The notes under the pieces: model-generated
The model's database searches: none
What the model was told of the DNA's origin: nothing
The model's input: only the letters and a program-made list of their open reading frames with translations
Assembly: GCF_002999135.1 (NCBI RefSeq)
Contig: NZ_CP027229.1
Span: 496,001 to 560,000 of the forward strand
Length of the DNA: 64,000 nt
From: Capnocytophaga sp. oral taxon 878
GTDB taxonomy: Bacteria > Bacteroidota > Bacteroidia > Flavobacteriales > Flavobacteriaceae
Direction of reading: 5' to 3'
Program-made: the position numbers and the translations under genes
Shown: positions 9,580 through 18,560 of the stretch, one piece after another
Position numbering within the stretch: the first letter of the stretch is position 1
Layout of the letters: every line of letters starts with the position of its first letter

Positions 9580-9855
9580 TTACTTGTTCACTGCTTCAGC
9601 CAATTCAGCTCCTGCTTTGAATTTTACAGCTTTCTTAGCAGGTACTTTAATCACTGCACCAGTACGAGGGTTTCTCGCATCTCTTGCTTCTTTCTCAGCT
9701 ACTGACCATGAGCCAAAGCCTACGATAGATACTTTTTTGCCTTCTTTTAAACCCTTTTCAATGGTAGAAAAGAATACTTCTACTGCTTTTTTAGCTTCTA
9801 CTTTTGATATTGAAAGCTCAGCAGCGATTGCATCAATTAAATCTGTTTTGTTCAT
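9580..9855 (-). CDS. hup: HU family DNA-binding protein
   Basis: A 91-residue histone-like protein that bends and compacts DNA. It has the dimerisation helices at the start (MNKTDLIDAIAAELSISK), the GFGSWSVAEKEARDARNPRTG arm with the conserved RNPRTG tip, and the closing VPAKKAVKFKAG. It is monocistronic, with a strong Bacteroidota promoter about 35 bp upstream and a strong terminator after it, consistent with high expression. Confidence 0.97.
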   Translation of the reverse strand: MNKTDLIDAIAAELSISKVEAKKAVEVFFSTIEKGLKEGKKVSIVGFGSWSVAEKEARDARNPRTGAVIKVPAKKAVKFKAGAELAEAVNK

Positions 9856-9886
9856 AATGATAACTCTTAAAATGAAGTTAATGGCA

Positions 9887-9916
9887 CAAAGGTACTAATA
9901 TATTTATTCATAGCAA
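9887..9916 (-). promoter_or_regulatory. Bacteroidota-type promoter of HU gene
   Basis: On the minus strand TTG (9914-9916), 19 bp, TACCTTTG (9887-9894), about 32 bp before the ATG. Confidence 0.8.
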
Positions 9917-10449
9917 GTATTTTCTTAGAAAAATTTCAATTTTAGCAAAAAATTAACATTTCGAAGCCTTTTTACTCCATACCAATCCTATTTTACTCAT
10001 TTTTCACACTCTCATTTAACAAGAAACAGAGCAAAACTCAAAAATACTTTTAGAGCAGAAAATGCATTTCAGATATTGCCCTTCTCTTCTGCTTTCTACC
10101 CCAAAAACTCATACCTAAAATCTACCCAAACCCAAAAAGAAAAATTTTCTGTTAGAGCTACCTTAGAGCTACCATAGAGGAACCATAGAGGAAGCATAGA
10201 GGATAAACGAACGATTATCGAACCCCGAGTTTCTGTTAAATAACCTAAAAACAGAACAAAAAACTATTTTAGTTATTAAAAGCAGAAAAACATACTTTTT
10301 ATATATTGTCATTTTCAGGTGTCAAATAGCAGTTAAACCACTCCCCAAGCCAACAATTAAATGCCAAAATACAATTACTAAAAGTTCCTCTCTCTGCATT
10401 CAAAGCCTTAAACGAAGCCTTATCCCTTATTTTTTAGCCTTTTTCTTGC
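9917..10449. other. Long divergent spacer between HU and nusB
   Basis: AT-rich non-coding DNA with no convincing ORF. It contains an array of 11-bp units (listed separately at 10155) and otherwise no recognised site. Frequent CAAAA/TTTTG and poly-A tracts are typical of spacers in this window. Confidence 0.6.
10155..10224. repeat. Degenerate 11-bp tandem repeat array (variant unit)
   Basis: Six consecutive 11-bp units: GAGCTACCTTA, GAGCTACCATA, GAGGAACCATA, GAGGAAGCATA, GAGGATAAACG, AACGATTATCG. The last two merge into the AAACGAAC-type unit found (in one orientation or the other) in five other spacers of the window. Confidence 0.75.
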
Positions 10450-10476
10450 TTGGTAACTCCTTTTTTACTACCTTTG
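10450..10476 (+). promoter_or_regulatory. Bacteroidota-type promoter of nusB-yajC
   Basis: TTGG-like element at 10450-10453 and TACCTTTG at 10469-10476, about 36 bp before the chosen nusB ATG. Confidence 0.75.
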
Positions 10477-10512
10477 CGCCCTGAAAAAGTTAATAAGACG
10501 CTCTTACAAATT

Positions 10513-11454
10513 ATGCTTACACGTCGCCATATCAGGGCTAAAGTATTGCAATCCATCTATGCAATGCAACAAAGCCAAAGTCAAGATTTAGACAAAGAAC
10601 TGAAATTCGTTCAGCAAAACGCTAACGAAATGTACAACCTATACCTCCTACAACTCGCTCTTCTTACCGAGTTGCAAAAACACGCTACCGAGCAGCACCA
10701 AGTAGCTCAAAATAAATACTTAGCTACCCCTACCGAGAAAAAACAACACCAACCTATAGTGAATAACCAGCTGCTAACAGCTATAACCCAAAACCAGCTT
10801 CTGCAAAATAACATCAATGAAAATCATATCAACCTTTTTGATATTCATTATGAATATGTAAGAAACCTATATAAAGAAATTATAGAAAGCCCTTACTATA
10901 ATGACTATATACAGCAACCTACTGACTTTAATGCCGACAAAAAATTCATACTCACTATTTTTGAAGAAATTATAGCTCCTAATGAAGAGTTGTATGATTT
11001 TATAGAAGATCATAACCTTACTTGGCTATCCGATTACCCCATTGTAAATACTTTCCTAGTACGCCAGTTCCAAAACCTTCGTCCTACCCCTCCTGAAAAG
11101 TACTTTATTCCCGCTCTTTATAAAGATGAAGAAGAAAAACTTTTTCTTACCGACCTGCTTAAGAAAACCGTGCTTAATGACGCTAAACTTAATGAGATTA
11201 TAGCCGATAAACTTACCAACTGGGATAATGAACGCGTAGCAGTATTAGATAAAATACTACTTAAAATGGCAGTTGCCGAGCTACTATACTTTCCTAGCAT
11301 ACCAGTTAAAGTAACTATTAATGAATATTTAGAGCTTGCCAAAGAGTACTCTACCGCTAAAAGTACCCAGTTTATTAATGGCATACTAAATGTAGTACAC
11401 CAAGAGCTAACAGAGAAGAACCTTATCAAAAAAATAGGACGCGGACTCCTATAA
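10513..11454 (+). CDS. nusB: Transcription antitermination factor NusB
   Basis: 313 residues from the ATG at 10513. An upstream GTG at 10450 would place the start inside the promoter, so it was rejected. The beginning MLTRRHIRAKVLQSIYAMQQS and the C-terminal third (ERVAVLDKILLKMAVAELLYFPSIPVKVTINEYLELAKEYST) are NusB signatures. NusB acts with NusE/S10 in rRNA antitermination complexes. The protein is about twice the proteobacterial length because of a mid-region insertion, which is usual in Bacteroidota. It is followed after 32 bp by yajC, probably one transcript. Confidence 0.93.
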   Translation: MLTRRHIRAKVLQSIYAMQQSQSQDLDKELKFVQQNANEMYNLYLLQLALLTELQKHATEQHQVAQNKYLATPTEKKQHQPIVNNQLLTAITQNQLLQNNINENHINLFDIHYEYVRNLYKEIIESPYYNDYIQQPTDFNADKKFILTIFEEIIAPNEELYDFIEDHNLTWLSDYPIVNTFLVRQFQNLRPTPPEKYFIPALYKDEEEKLFLTDLLKKTVLNDAKLNEIIADKLTNWDNERVAVLDKILLKMAVAELLYFPSIPVKVTINEYLELAKEYSTAKSTQFINGILNVVHQELTEKNLIKKIGRGLL

Positions 11455-11486
11455 ACAATTAATAATAAACAATTAATAATTAAAAA

Positions 11487-11756
11487 ATGAATGCACTGAA
11501 CCAATTAGCACCCTTTATCCTTATGTTTGTGGTGCTATATTTCCTAATGATTCGCCCTCAAATGAGACGACAAAAGCAAGAACGCAACTTCATTCAAGAA
11601 ATGAAAATAGGCGATAAAGTAATTACCAAAGGCGGTATGCACGGACGCATCGTTGAGCTTACTGAAGAAAGCTGTGTAATTGAAACGCTTGCAGGTAAAA
11701 TCAAGTTTGAGCGCTCGGCAATCTCAATGGAATTATCGGCTAAATTAAAGAAATAA
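11487..11756 (+). CDS. yajC: Preprotein translocase subunit YajC
   Basis: An 89-residue inner-membrane protein. It has one N-terminal transmembrane helix (about 6-22, LAPFILMFVVLYFLMI) followed by RPQMRRQKQERNF and a small cytosolic beta domain (GDKVITKGGMHGRIVEL). It associates with SecDF-SecYEG. It is the last gene of the nusB transcript, with a clear terminator downstream. Confidence 0.96.
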   Translation: MNALNQLAPFILMFVVLYFLMIRPQMRRQKQERNFIQEMKIGDKVITKGGMHGRIVELTEESCVIETLAGKIKFERSAISMELSAKLKK

Positions 11757-11772
11757 GCCTTACTAACCAATA

Positions 11773-11820
11773 GAAAATGGTCAATAATGAAGTTTGTAAT
11801 TCACTATTGACCATTTTTTT
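11773..11820 (+). terminator. Terminator after nusB-yajC
   Basis: A 13-bp stem, AAAATGGTCAATA paired with TATTGACCATTTT, followed by a T run. It also lies at the end of the convergent lipoprotein gene. Confidence 0.85.
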
Positions 11821-11839
11821 TGCCTCTAAAGCTTAAATG

Positions 11840-12685
11840 TTATTCATAATAGGTAATAACTCTCTTCTCAATAAAAGAAAATTTTTCATTCTCATAAACA
11901 TAGCACTTAGTATAATTACCCTTCGGGTCATACTCATATACATAACTGAAATCCTTATATCCTACTAAAGGACATATACCCTTCCTTATTTTTGCAGTTA
12001 TCCTATCATTATTGTTATTGTAAGTGTACTCTTCTTGGTCGATATTGCCAAGCTCATCATAAGTAATGTACTGAATGAGCTTTCCTTTGGAGTTGTTTAT
12101 ATATTTTATTGTATCAAGCAGGACATTATTATGGTCATATTTTTCTAATTTGCCTAAGTAGCCATTGCTGTCATAACTATAATGATACACTTCCTCCAAA
12201 TTTTTATCTATGCCATATACCCTTTGCTCTGTTTCTTTATAATCCTTGTTATAGTAATGTTCCGCAATCATTGTGAGGTTTTTGCCCTTAAAGTGTTCTT
12301 CTCTTACTACTGAATTGTCCTGATTATAACTATATGCTATTTTATAGAAACCACTGCCAATAGCTTCTGTTTTTTCACTTTTCTTTTTAATCTCTTTAAT
12401 TCGGCCTTGCTTATCGTACTCATAAAACTCAGTAGTGTAATCGTCTTTATCTTCTTGGTTGTAATACATTATCCTAGTAACAAGTCCTGTTTCGTTAAAA
12501 ACAATTTGCATGGTGTGTTCGGTAGAGTTGTTAAGACTATCGGTAGTGATATCATAAAAATCAATTGTTTTGACTTTGCCTTTTAGCTGCCAATACTCGG
12601 TAGTATAAATCGATAGGCGGTGCTTAGGAGGTGTTACATCACAACCTATTAGCAAAATAAGGCTTAAAAGGATAGCTATTCTCAT
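11840..12685 (-). CDS. YD/RHS-repeat-like lipoprotein of unknown function
   Basis: 281 residues from the ATG at 12685. An upstream in-frame start at 12715 lies inside the ABC-F gene and would bury the signal peptide. MRIAILLSLILLIGC is a lipoprotein signal with Cys15. The mature part consists of degenerate beta-strand repeats of the form Y-x-YD-x-x-G-x-I/L, such as YEYDKQGRIKEI, YSYDSNGYLGKLEKYD, TYDELGNIDQEEYTY and YEYDPKGNYTKCYVYE, resembling RHS/YD repeats. Such proteins are common envelope proteins of unknown role in Bacteroidota. It begins immediately after the ABC-F stop, so it is probably cotranscribed. Confidence 0.8.
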   Translation of the reverse strand: MRIAILLSLILLIGCDVTPPKHRLSIYTTEYWQLKGKVKTIDFYDITTDSLNNSTEHTMQIVFNETGLVTRIMYYNQEDKDDYTTEFYEYDKQGRIKEIKKKSEKTEAIGSGFYKIAYSYNQDNSVVREEHFKGKNLTMIAEHYYNKDYKETEQRVYGIDKNLEEVYHYSYDSNGYLGKLEKYDHNNVLLDTIKYINNSKGKLIQYITYDELGNIDQEEYTYNNNNDRITAKIRKGICPLVGYKDFSYVYEYDPKGNYTKCYVYENEKFSFIEKRVITYYE

Positions 12686-12686
12686 T

Positions 12687-14549
12687 TTAATTTTCCATTT
12701 TTTCGGTGAGTTCAAACCAGCGTTCGGTTTTTTCTTCTATAGCTGCAAGTGTTTCTTGTAAGGCGACTGACTGTGTTTGAATCTCATCATTATTAAGTGT
12801 TCCTTGGGCAAAGGCGGCTTCAATAGTTGCTTTTTTCTCTTCTAACTGGGCTATTTCTTTTTCTAAGCGGTTATACTCTTTCTGTTCATTAAAGTTTAAG
12901 CCCTTCATCCCATCTTTGCGCCAAGTGTTTTTAGTAGCTTCTTTTTTGGGGGTATCATCGGGGGGAGGGGTGCTTTCTTCATACACGCGGTAATCGGTAT
13001 AGTTACCAGGGAAATCGTCTACCTCACCATTGCCGTTGAATACAAAAAGATGATCGACTATTTTATCCATAAAATAGCGGTCGTGTGAGACTACCACTAA
13101 GCAACCGGGATAATCTAACAGGAACTCTTCCAATACATTGAGGGTAACGATGTCGAGGTCGTTAGTAGGTTCGTCCAATATTAGGAAGTTGGGGTTTTGT
13201 ATGAGTACGGTGCATAGGTAGAGGCGTTTTAGTTCGCCTCCACTAAGCTTCTCGACATAATCATATTGCTTTTTGCGATCAAAAAGAAAACGCTCCAATA
13301 GCTGACCGGCAGAGAGGGTGCGTCCTTTTAGTAAAGGGATATAATCGCCGTATTTTTGAATGACTTCAATTACTTTTTGCCCTTGTTGTACCTCGATACC
13401 GTTCTGGGTATAGTAGCCAAATTTGATGGTATCGCCTACTACTATCTTGCCGCTATCGGGCTGCAAGGTGCCGGTAAGGAGGTTTAGGAAGGTGGATTTG
13501 CCTGTGCCATTCTTACCTATAATACCTACGCGTTCGCCTCGGAGGAAGTTATAGTTGAACTTATCAAGCACACATAGCTCGGAAAAGCTTTTGCTTACGT
13601 TGTGGAACTCGACTGTTTTGCTGCCTAAGCGTTCCATATTGATTTCGAGCTGTACGGTGTGCTCTTTGCGGCGTTTGTGGGCTTCTTCTTTTATTTTATA
13701 AAAATCGTCGATGCGAGATTTTGATTTGGTAGTGCGAGCCTTAGGCTGGCGGCGCATCCAGTCGAGCTCTTTTACATATAGGTTTTTGGCTTTCTCGACA
13801 GAGGCTTGTTCTTGGGCTAAGCGCAGTTCTTTCTTCTCTAAAAAGTAGGAGTAATTGCCTTTGTAACTGAAGAGTTCGCCATTATCCAGCTCTAATATTT
13901 CATTGCATACGCGCTCAAGGAAATAGCGGTCGTGAGTGACGATAAAGAGAGTGAGGTTTTCTTTGGCAAAATACTGTTCGAGCCATTCAATCATCTCTAA
14001 ATCGAGGTGGTTGGTAGGCTCGTCTAATATGAGGAGGTCGGGTTTGCTGATGAGTACGTTGGCTAATGCGAGTCGTTTTTTTTGTCCGCCTGATAGGCTT
14101 TTTACTTTTAGTTGTAGGTTGTCTAACTTAAGGCGGAAGAGTATTTGCTTGTATTGGGTTTCGAAGTCCCAAGCGTTATGGCGTTCCATCTGTTCGAAAG
14201 CCTTTTGGTAGGCGGTTTCGTTTTCGGGGTGTTGCAAGGCGTGTTCATACTCTTGAATGAGGCATAGAATGGGGTTATCGGTAGCGAAGATAGTCTCTTC
14301 TACCGTTAGTTCTTCATTAAACTGAGGGTTTTGAGATAGAAAACCTATATGAATGCCTTTTCGGAAGACCACTTGGCCACTATCGGGTTGGTCTTTTCCG
14401 GCAATAATGTTCAGTAGGGTGGTTTTTCCTGTTCCGTTTTTAGCAATAAAGGCTATTTTTTGGTCTTTATTGATTCCGAAAGAGATGTTTTGTAGTATGA
14501 CACGTTCGCCAAAGGCTTTGGCTATATTTTCGACAGATAGTAAATTCAT
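12687..14549 (-). CDS. ABC-F family ATPase (Uup-like)
   Basis: 620 residues from the ATG at 14549 (MNLLSVENIAKAFGERV). A longer in-frame version from 14594 would run through the promoter. Two ABC domains carry P-loops AKNGTGKTTL and GKNGTGKST, signatures LSGGQKKRLALA and LSGGELKRL, and Walker B LILDEPTNHLD and LILDEPTNDLD. There are no membrane segments. A C-terminal coiled coil (about 545-615) points to the Uup branch. ABC-F proteins act on the ribosome, or in the Uup case have been linked to DNA stability, rather than in transport. Resistance-type ABC-F is less likely given the Uup-like tail. Confidence 0.92.
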   Translation of the reverse strand: MNLLSVENIAKAFGERVILQNISFGINKDQKIAFIAKNGTGKTTLLNIIAGKDQPDSGQVVFRKGIHIGFLSQNPQFNEELTVEETIFATDNPILCLIQEYEHALQHPENETAYQKAFEQMERHNAWDFETQYKQILFRLKLDNLQLKVKSLSGGQKKRLALANVLISKPDLLILDEPTNHLDLEMIEWLEQYFAKENLTLFIVTHDRYFLERVCNEILELDNGELFSYKGNYSYFLEKKELRLAQEQASVEKAKNLYVKELDWMRRQPKARTTKSKSRIDDFYKIKEEAHKRRKEHTVQLEINMERLGSKTVEFHNVSKSFSELCVLDKFNYNFLRGERVGIIGKNGTGKSTFLNLLTGTLQPDSGKIVVGDTIKFGYYTQNGIEVQQGQKVIEVIQKYGDYIPLLKGRTLSAGQLLERFLFDRKKQYDYVEKLSGGELKRLYLCTVLIQNPNFLILDEPTNDLDIVTLNVLEEFLLDYPGCLVVVSHDRYFMDKIVDHLFVFNGNGEVDDFPGNYTDYRVYEESTPPPDDTPKKEATKNTWRKDGMKGLNFNEQKEYNRLEKEIAQLEEKKATIEAAFAQGTLNNDEIQTQSVALQETLAAIEEKTERWFELTEKMEN

Positions 14550-14571
14550 TTTATTGTGCAAATATTTGGTG

Positions 14572-14601
14572 CAAAGATACAAAACAATTATCAATTAGCA
14601 A
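14572..14601 (-). promoter_or_regulatory. Bacteroidota-type promoter of the ABC-F gene
   Basis: On the minus strand TTG (14599-14601), 19 bp, TATCTTTG (14572-14579), about 22 bp before the ATG. Its spacer (AATTGATAATTGTTTTG) is nearly the same as that of the marC promoter. Confidence 0.8.
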
Positions 14602-15058
14602 GTTTAGAGATTAGGGGTGCAGGAGGGTGATGAAAAAAATGTAGTGTTTTGGGAGTTTTGTTGTGATTTTGGCAAAAGGAAGGTTTGGTGTTAAGAGGCT
14701 TGATATTCAGTAAAGTAAGTTATAAAATCAGTTATCCTTCGTTTATAGTTCGTTTATAGTTCGTTATTCCTTCGCTTATGCTTTGAGGTTTTTGGTGCTA
14801 TCTTAGCAACTGAATGGGCTGGTTATTAAGGGATTGTATTTTCAAGGGGAAAGTAGAATAGAGGTTGGTTGGTTTTGAAATATTCGCAATGAAAATGAGA
14901 AAAGGTTGAGGATTTTTAATTTTTAGGTAAGAGAGAGGGGTAGGGGGTAGGCAGGGTGAGAGATTAGGAAGAGTTATGTGAGGGGTATGAGCTTAGGATT
15001 TTGATGTTTTGTATGATTTTAGTTGGTAATTGAGCCTTGTGGATTGATATTTTTTTAT
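14602..15058. other. Divergent spacer between ABC-F gene and uvrA
   Basis: Non-coding, rich in G/T on the plus strand, with an 11-bp repeat array at 14734-14785. No SOS-like operator was recognised upstream of uvrA by eye. Confidence 0.6.
14734..14785. repeat. 11-bp phased repeat array
   Basis: Units TTCGTTTATAG, TTCGTTTATAG, TTCGTTATTCC, TTCGCTTATGC head to tail, preceded by TATCC and ending in TTTGAGG. Same family as the arrays at 29.5, 37.7, 50.7 and 59.4 kb. Confidence 0.85.
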
Positions 15059-15066
15059 TAACTTTG
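15037..15066 (+). promoter_or_regulatory. Bacteroidota-type promoter of uvrA
   Basis: TTG (15037-15039), 19 bp, TAACTTTG (15059-15066), about 20 bp before the uvrA ATG. Confidence 0.75.
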
Positions 15067-15085
15067 CAGCCTCATACTACATTCG

Positions 15086-17917
15086 ATGAAAAAGAAAACT
15101 TCAGATATAAATGATAGTCTTAGCGTGCAAGGGGCACGTGTGCATAATCTTAAAAATATTGATCTTACGATTCCGCGGGAGAAACTTGTAGTATTTACAG
15201 GTCTTTCGGGGAGTGGGAAATCATCATTAGCTTTTGATACTATTTACGCTGAGGGGCAGCGCCGCTATATAGAGACCTTTTCGGCTTATGCTCGTCAGTT
15301 TTTGGGGGGCTTGGAGCGTCCTGATGTGGATAAGATAGATGGGCTGTCGCCAGTGATTGCCATAGAGCAAAAAACGACTTCCAAATCGCCTCGATCAACG
15401 GTGGGTACTATTACGGAGATTTATGACTTTTTGCGCTTGCTTTTTGCTCGAGCCTCGGATGCTTTTAGTTATATGACGGGCGAGAAGATGGTGAGCTATA
15501 CTGATAATCAAATTCAGGAGCTTATTACCAAAGAATACAATGGCAAGCGGATTAATATTTTAGCCCCAGTGGTGCAATCACGCAAGGGGCATTATCGTGA
15601 GCTTTTTGAACAGATAGCCAAACAAGGCTTTGTGAAGGTGCGTACCGATGGGGATATACGTGATATTGAGAAAGGTATGAAGCTTGACCGTTACAAGAAT
15701 CACGATATTGAGATTGTAATAGACCGCATGCTAATGGATGATACCGAGGATGCACAAAAACGCCTTCAAGAAACGATAAAGATTGCGATGAACTACGGCA
15801 ATGATGTGCTGATGGTATTGGAACACGAAGGGAAGAAGGTGCAGTATTTTAGCAGGCACCTTATGTGTCCTACTTCGGGTATATCGTATCCTATGCCAGA
15901 GCCTAATACCTTTTCATTCAATTCGCCCAAAGGGATGTGCCCGCATTGTAATGGGCTGGGAGAAGTACAGGAGATTAATGTAGGGAAAATGATTCCAGAT
16001 GATTCAGTCTCTATTAAGAATGGAGGTATTCTGCCAGTAGGGAAGCAAGAGAATACGTGGATATTCAAACAGCTGGATATGATTGTACAGAAGTTTGGTT
16101 ACAAGCTCTCGGACCCTATAAGCAAACTACCTAAAGAAGCTTTGGATATTATTTTATACGGAGGGAAAGAGAAGTACACTGTAAAATCGGAAGTGTTGGG
16201 CATCAGTCGTGATTTTGAAATAGACTTTGAAGGTATAGTCAATTTTATTAGTAGCCAGCATGAGAATGCCGAAACAACTGCTTTAAAGCGCTGGGCTGAA
16301 GAGTATATGGATACCGTGCCTTGTGAGCATTGCCAAGGGACGCGTTTAAGAAAGGAAGCCCTTTATTTCAAAGTAAATGATAAGAATATAGCAGAGCTAT
16401 CAGCCCTTGATATTACAGAATTATTGGCGTGGTTTAAGGAGCTTCCTAAGCACTTAAGCAGCAAGCAATACAAGATAGCAGAGGAGATTATAAAAGAGAT
16501 TACCAGTAGGCTACAGTTTCTGATAGATGTAGGGCTTACTTACCTATCACTTAATAGAAGCTCTAAATCACTTTCGGGAGGAGAAGCGCAACGCATACGC
16601 TTGGCTACCCAGATAGGTTCGCAACTTACGGGAGTGCTTTATATTTTGGATGAGCCTAGTATAGGACTACATCAGCGGGATAACAAGCGGCTTATCAGCT
16701 CACTGAAAGCCTTGCGTGATATAGGGAACTCGGTAATAGTAGTGGAACACGATGAGGAGATGATTCAGGAAGCTGACTATGTGGTAGATATAGGGCCTAA
16801 AGCAGGAGTGAATGGAGGTAATATTATTTTTGAAGGAACCCCCCAGCAGCTTTTAAAAGCTCCTACACTTACTGCAGATTATATGAGTAGGCGCAAACAA
16901 ATAACGATACCTACCCAAAGGCGCAAAGGCAATGGTAAAGAGATAATACTGAAAGGCTGTACAGGAAATAACTTGAAGAATGTGAGTGTGAAATTCCCCT
17001 TAGGAATGATGATAGGCGTAACAGGGGTATCGGGTAGTGGTAAATCGACCCTTATTAATGAAACACTATACCCTATACTTAATGCACACTTTTTTAACGG
17101 AGTGAAGAAGCCAATGCCTTATAAGAGCATTGAAGGATTGGAACATATTGATAAAGTAATAGATATAGACCAATCGCCTATAGGACGTACGCCACGTTCA
17201 AACCCTGCTACTTATACGGGAGTGTTTAATGAAATACGAGCTCTTTTTAACCAAACACCCGAGGCACAGATACGCGGGTATAAGCCAGGTAGGTTTAGTT
17301 TTAATGTGAAAGGCGGGCGTTGTGAAACTTGTGAAGGCTCGGGTATGAAGGTGATAGAGATGAACTTTTTGCCTGATGTGTATGTGCCTTGTGAAACTTG
17401 TAAAGGAAAGCGTTTTAATAGAGAAACCTTGGAAGTGCGTTACAAAGGCAAATCAATAGCCGATGTGCTAGATATGACTATTAGTGAGGCAGTACAATTC
17501 TTTGAACCTATTCCTAAAATATACCGAAAACTCAAAACTATTGAAGAGGTTGGTTTGGGATATATTACCTTGGGGCAGCAATCAACCACCCTATCGGGAG
17601 GAGAAGCCCAACGAGTAAAGCTGGCAACAGAACTCTCCAAGATTGATACAGGTAATACTTTTTATATATTGGATGAGCCTACTACAGGGTTACATTTTGA
17701 AGATGTAAAAGTACTATTGGATGTGCTTGACCGCTTGGTTGATAAAGGGAATACTGTACTGGTGATTGAACATAATATAGATGTAATACGCAAAGTGGAT
17801 TACATCATAGATATAGGATATGATGGCGGTAAAGGTGGAGGAGAGGTAGTAGCTTTTGGTACCCCTGAAGAAGTAGCAAAAAACAAAAAAAGCTTTACAG
17901 CAGAATACTTAAAATAG
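15086..17917 (+). CDS. uvrA: Excinuclease ABC subunit A
   Basis: A 943-residue damage-recognition ATPase of nucleotide excision repair. P-loop 1 GLSGSGKS is at residues 39-46, followed by the UvrA-specific AYARQFL. P-loop 2 GVSGSGKS is near residue 647. There are two ABC signatures with [10 protein letters not shown], and zinc-finger cysteine pairs ([35 protein letters not shown]). Length and motif order match the family. An unknown 202-residue gene begins 8 bp after the stop. UvrB and UvrC are not in the window. Confidence 0.98.
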   Translation: MKKKTSDINDSLSVQGARVHNLKNIDLTIPREKLVVFTGLSGSGKSSLAFDTIYAEGQRRYIETFSAYARQFLGGLERPDVDKIDGLSPVIAIEQKTTSKSPRSTVGTITEIYDFLRLLFARASDAFSYMTGEKMVSYTDNQIQELITKEYNGKRINILAPVVQSRKGHYRELFEQIAKQGFVKVRTDGDIRDIEKGMKLDRYKNHDIEIVIDRMLMDDTEDAQKRLQETIKIAMNYGNDVLMVLEHEGKKVQYFSRHLMCPTSGISYPMPEPNTFSFNSPKGMCPHCNGLGEVQEINVGKMIPDDSVSIKNGGILPVGKQENTWIFKQLDMIVQKFGYKLSDPISKLPKEALDIILYGGKEKYTVKSEVLGISRDFEIDFEGIVNFISSQHENAETTALKRWAEEYMDTVPCEHCQGTRLRKEALYFKVNDKNIAELSALDITELLAWFKELPKHLSSKQYKIAEEIIKEITSRLQFLIDVGLTYLSLNRSSKSLSGGEAQRIRLATQIGSQLTGVLYILDEPSIGLHQRDNKRLISSLKALRDIGNSVIVVEHDEEMIQEADYVVDIGPKAGVNGGNIIFEGTPQQLLKAPTLTADYMSRRKQITIPTQRRKGNGKEIILKGCTGNNLKNVSVKFPLGMMIGVTGVSGSGKSTLINETLYPILNAHFFNGVKKPMPYKSIEGLEHIDKVIDIDQSPIGRTPRSNPATYTGVFNEIRALFNQTPEAQIRGYKPGRFSFNVKGGRCETCEGSGMKVIEMNFLPDVYVPCETCKGKRFNRETLEVRYKGKSIADVLDMTISEAVQFFEPIPKIYRKLKTIEEVGLGYITLGQQSTTLSGGEAQRVKLATELSKIDTGNTFYILDEPTTGLHFEDVKVLLDVLDRLVDKGNTVLVIEHNIDVIRKVDYIIDIGYDGGKGGGEVVAFGTPEEVAKNKKSFTAEYLK

Positions 17918-17924
17918 AAATACA

Positions 17925-18533
17925 ATGGATGAGAAAGTAGAAAACTTATTGGAAGGTGTACTACGAGGATGCCCACAGAAAATCTTTGTGAAAAAGGTAA
18001 AACAGATAAAGAAGAATTACAGTTTTACCAAGCATGATACAGTATCGGCTATTAGTCAGTTATGTGGATTACTGTATATAGTAGATAGATATGATTTGGC
18101 TTTGGAAGTAGCAAAACTTATCAATCATATTCCTTTTAAAGGGAGTTGGCATATTTGGAATAGTGTATCGGGAGTATTGGAAATAGAACATCTTATTCAT
18201 ACAGAAAGAGGAGAAGAAGAAGAGGCTGCCAAATCCTTACATCTATTTAAATCAGCTCATTTAGGAGATGACTATGCTGAACAGCCACAAATAACTATAA
18301 AACCTATTCTTAGAAGGCTTAATGGAGACTTGCTTTGCTTTAACGAAATACAAGAAAAACAAAATGAGAATGACCTTAAAGGAGAGATTACTTGGCGGTT
18401 TAGTCATTTTAGAGAACTTAACTTTATGCGTACTATGGGAGGCTCGGTTCTTTACCCTGTAACTACCTTAGAAAAAATGATAGCTGATGAGAAGGAGTTT
18501 ATAGCTAAGCATATTGATAAAGCTTTATTTTAG
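17925..18533 (+). CDS. Unknown protein, downstream of uvrA
   Basis: 202 residues, mixed helical, with no signal peptide or membrane helix. The early part is basic (KKVKQIKKNYSFTKHD) and is followed by helices that look TPR/HEAT-like (ALEVAKLINHIPFKGSWHIWNSVSGVLEIEHLI). I do not recognise the family. It lies 7 bp after uvrA and 27 bp before the SWIM gene, in the same direction. It may belong functionally with the SWIM/HEAT genes rather than with uvrA. Confidence 0.75.
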   Translation: MDEKVENLLEGVLRGCPQKIFVKKVKQIKKNYSFTKHDTVSAISQLCGLLYIVDRYDLALEVAKLINHIPFKGSWHIWNSVSGVLEIEHLIHTERGEEEEAAKSLHLFKSAHLGDDYAEQPQITIKPILRRLNGDLLCFNEIQEKQNENDLKGEITWRFSHFRELNFMRTMGGSVLYPVTTLEKMIADEKEFIAKHIDKALF

Positions 18534-18560
18534 AAAAAATACATAATTTATAATATAAAA

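Noticed and set aside
9514..9898. Plus-strand ORFs over the HU gene
   Set aside because: They are shadows of the highly conserved HU gene, with no family match and no promoter.
10450..10512. GTG start extending NusB by 21 residues
   Set aside because: It lies in the promoter, before the -7 element; the family starts at MLTRRH.
14550..14594. N-terminal extension of the ABC-F protein
   Set aside because: It runs across the -7 element; the family begins MNLLSVENI.
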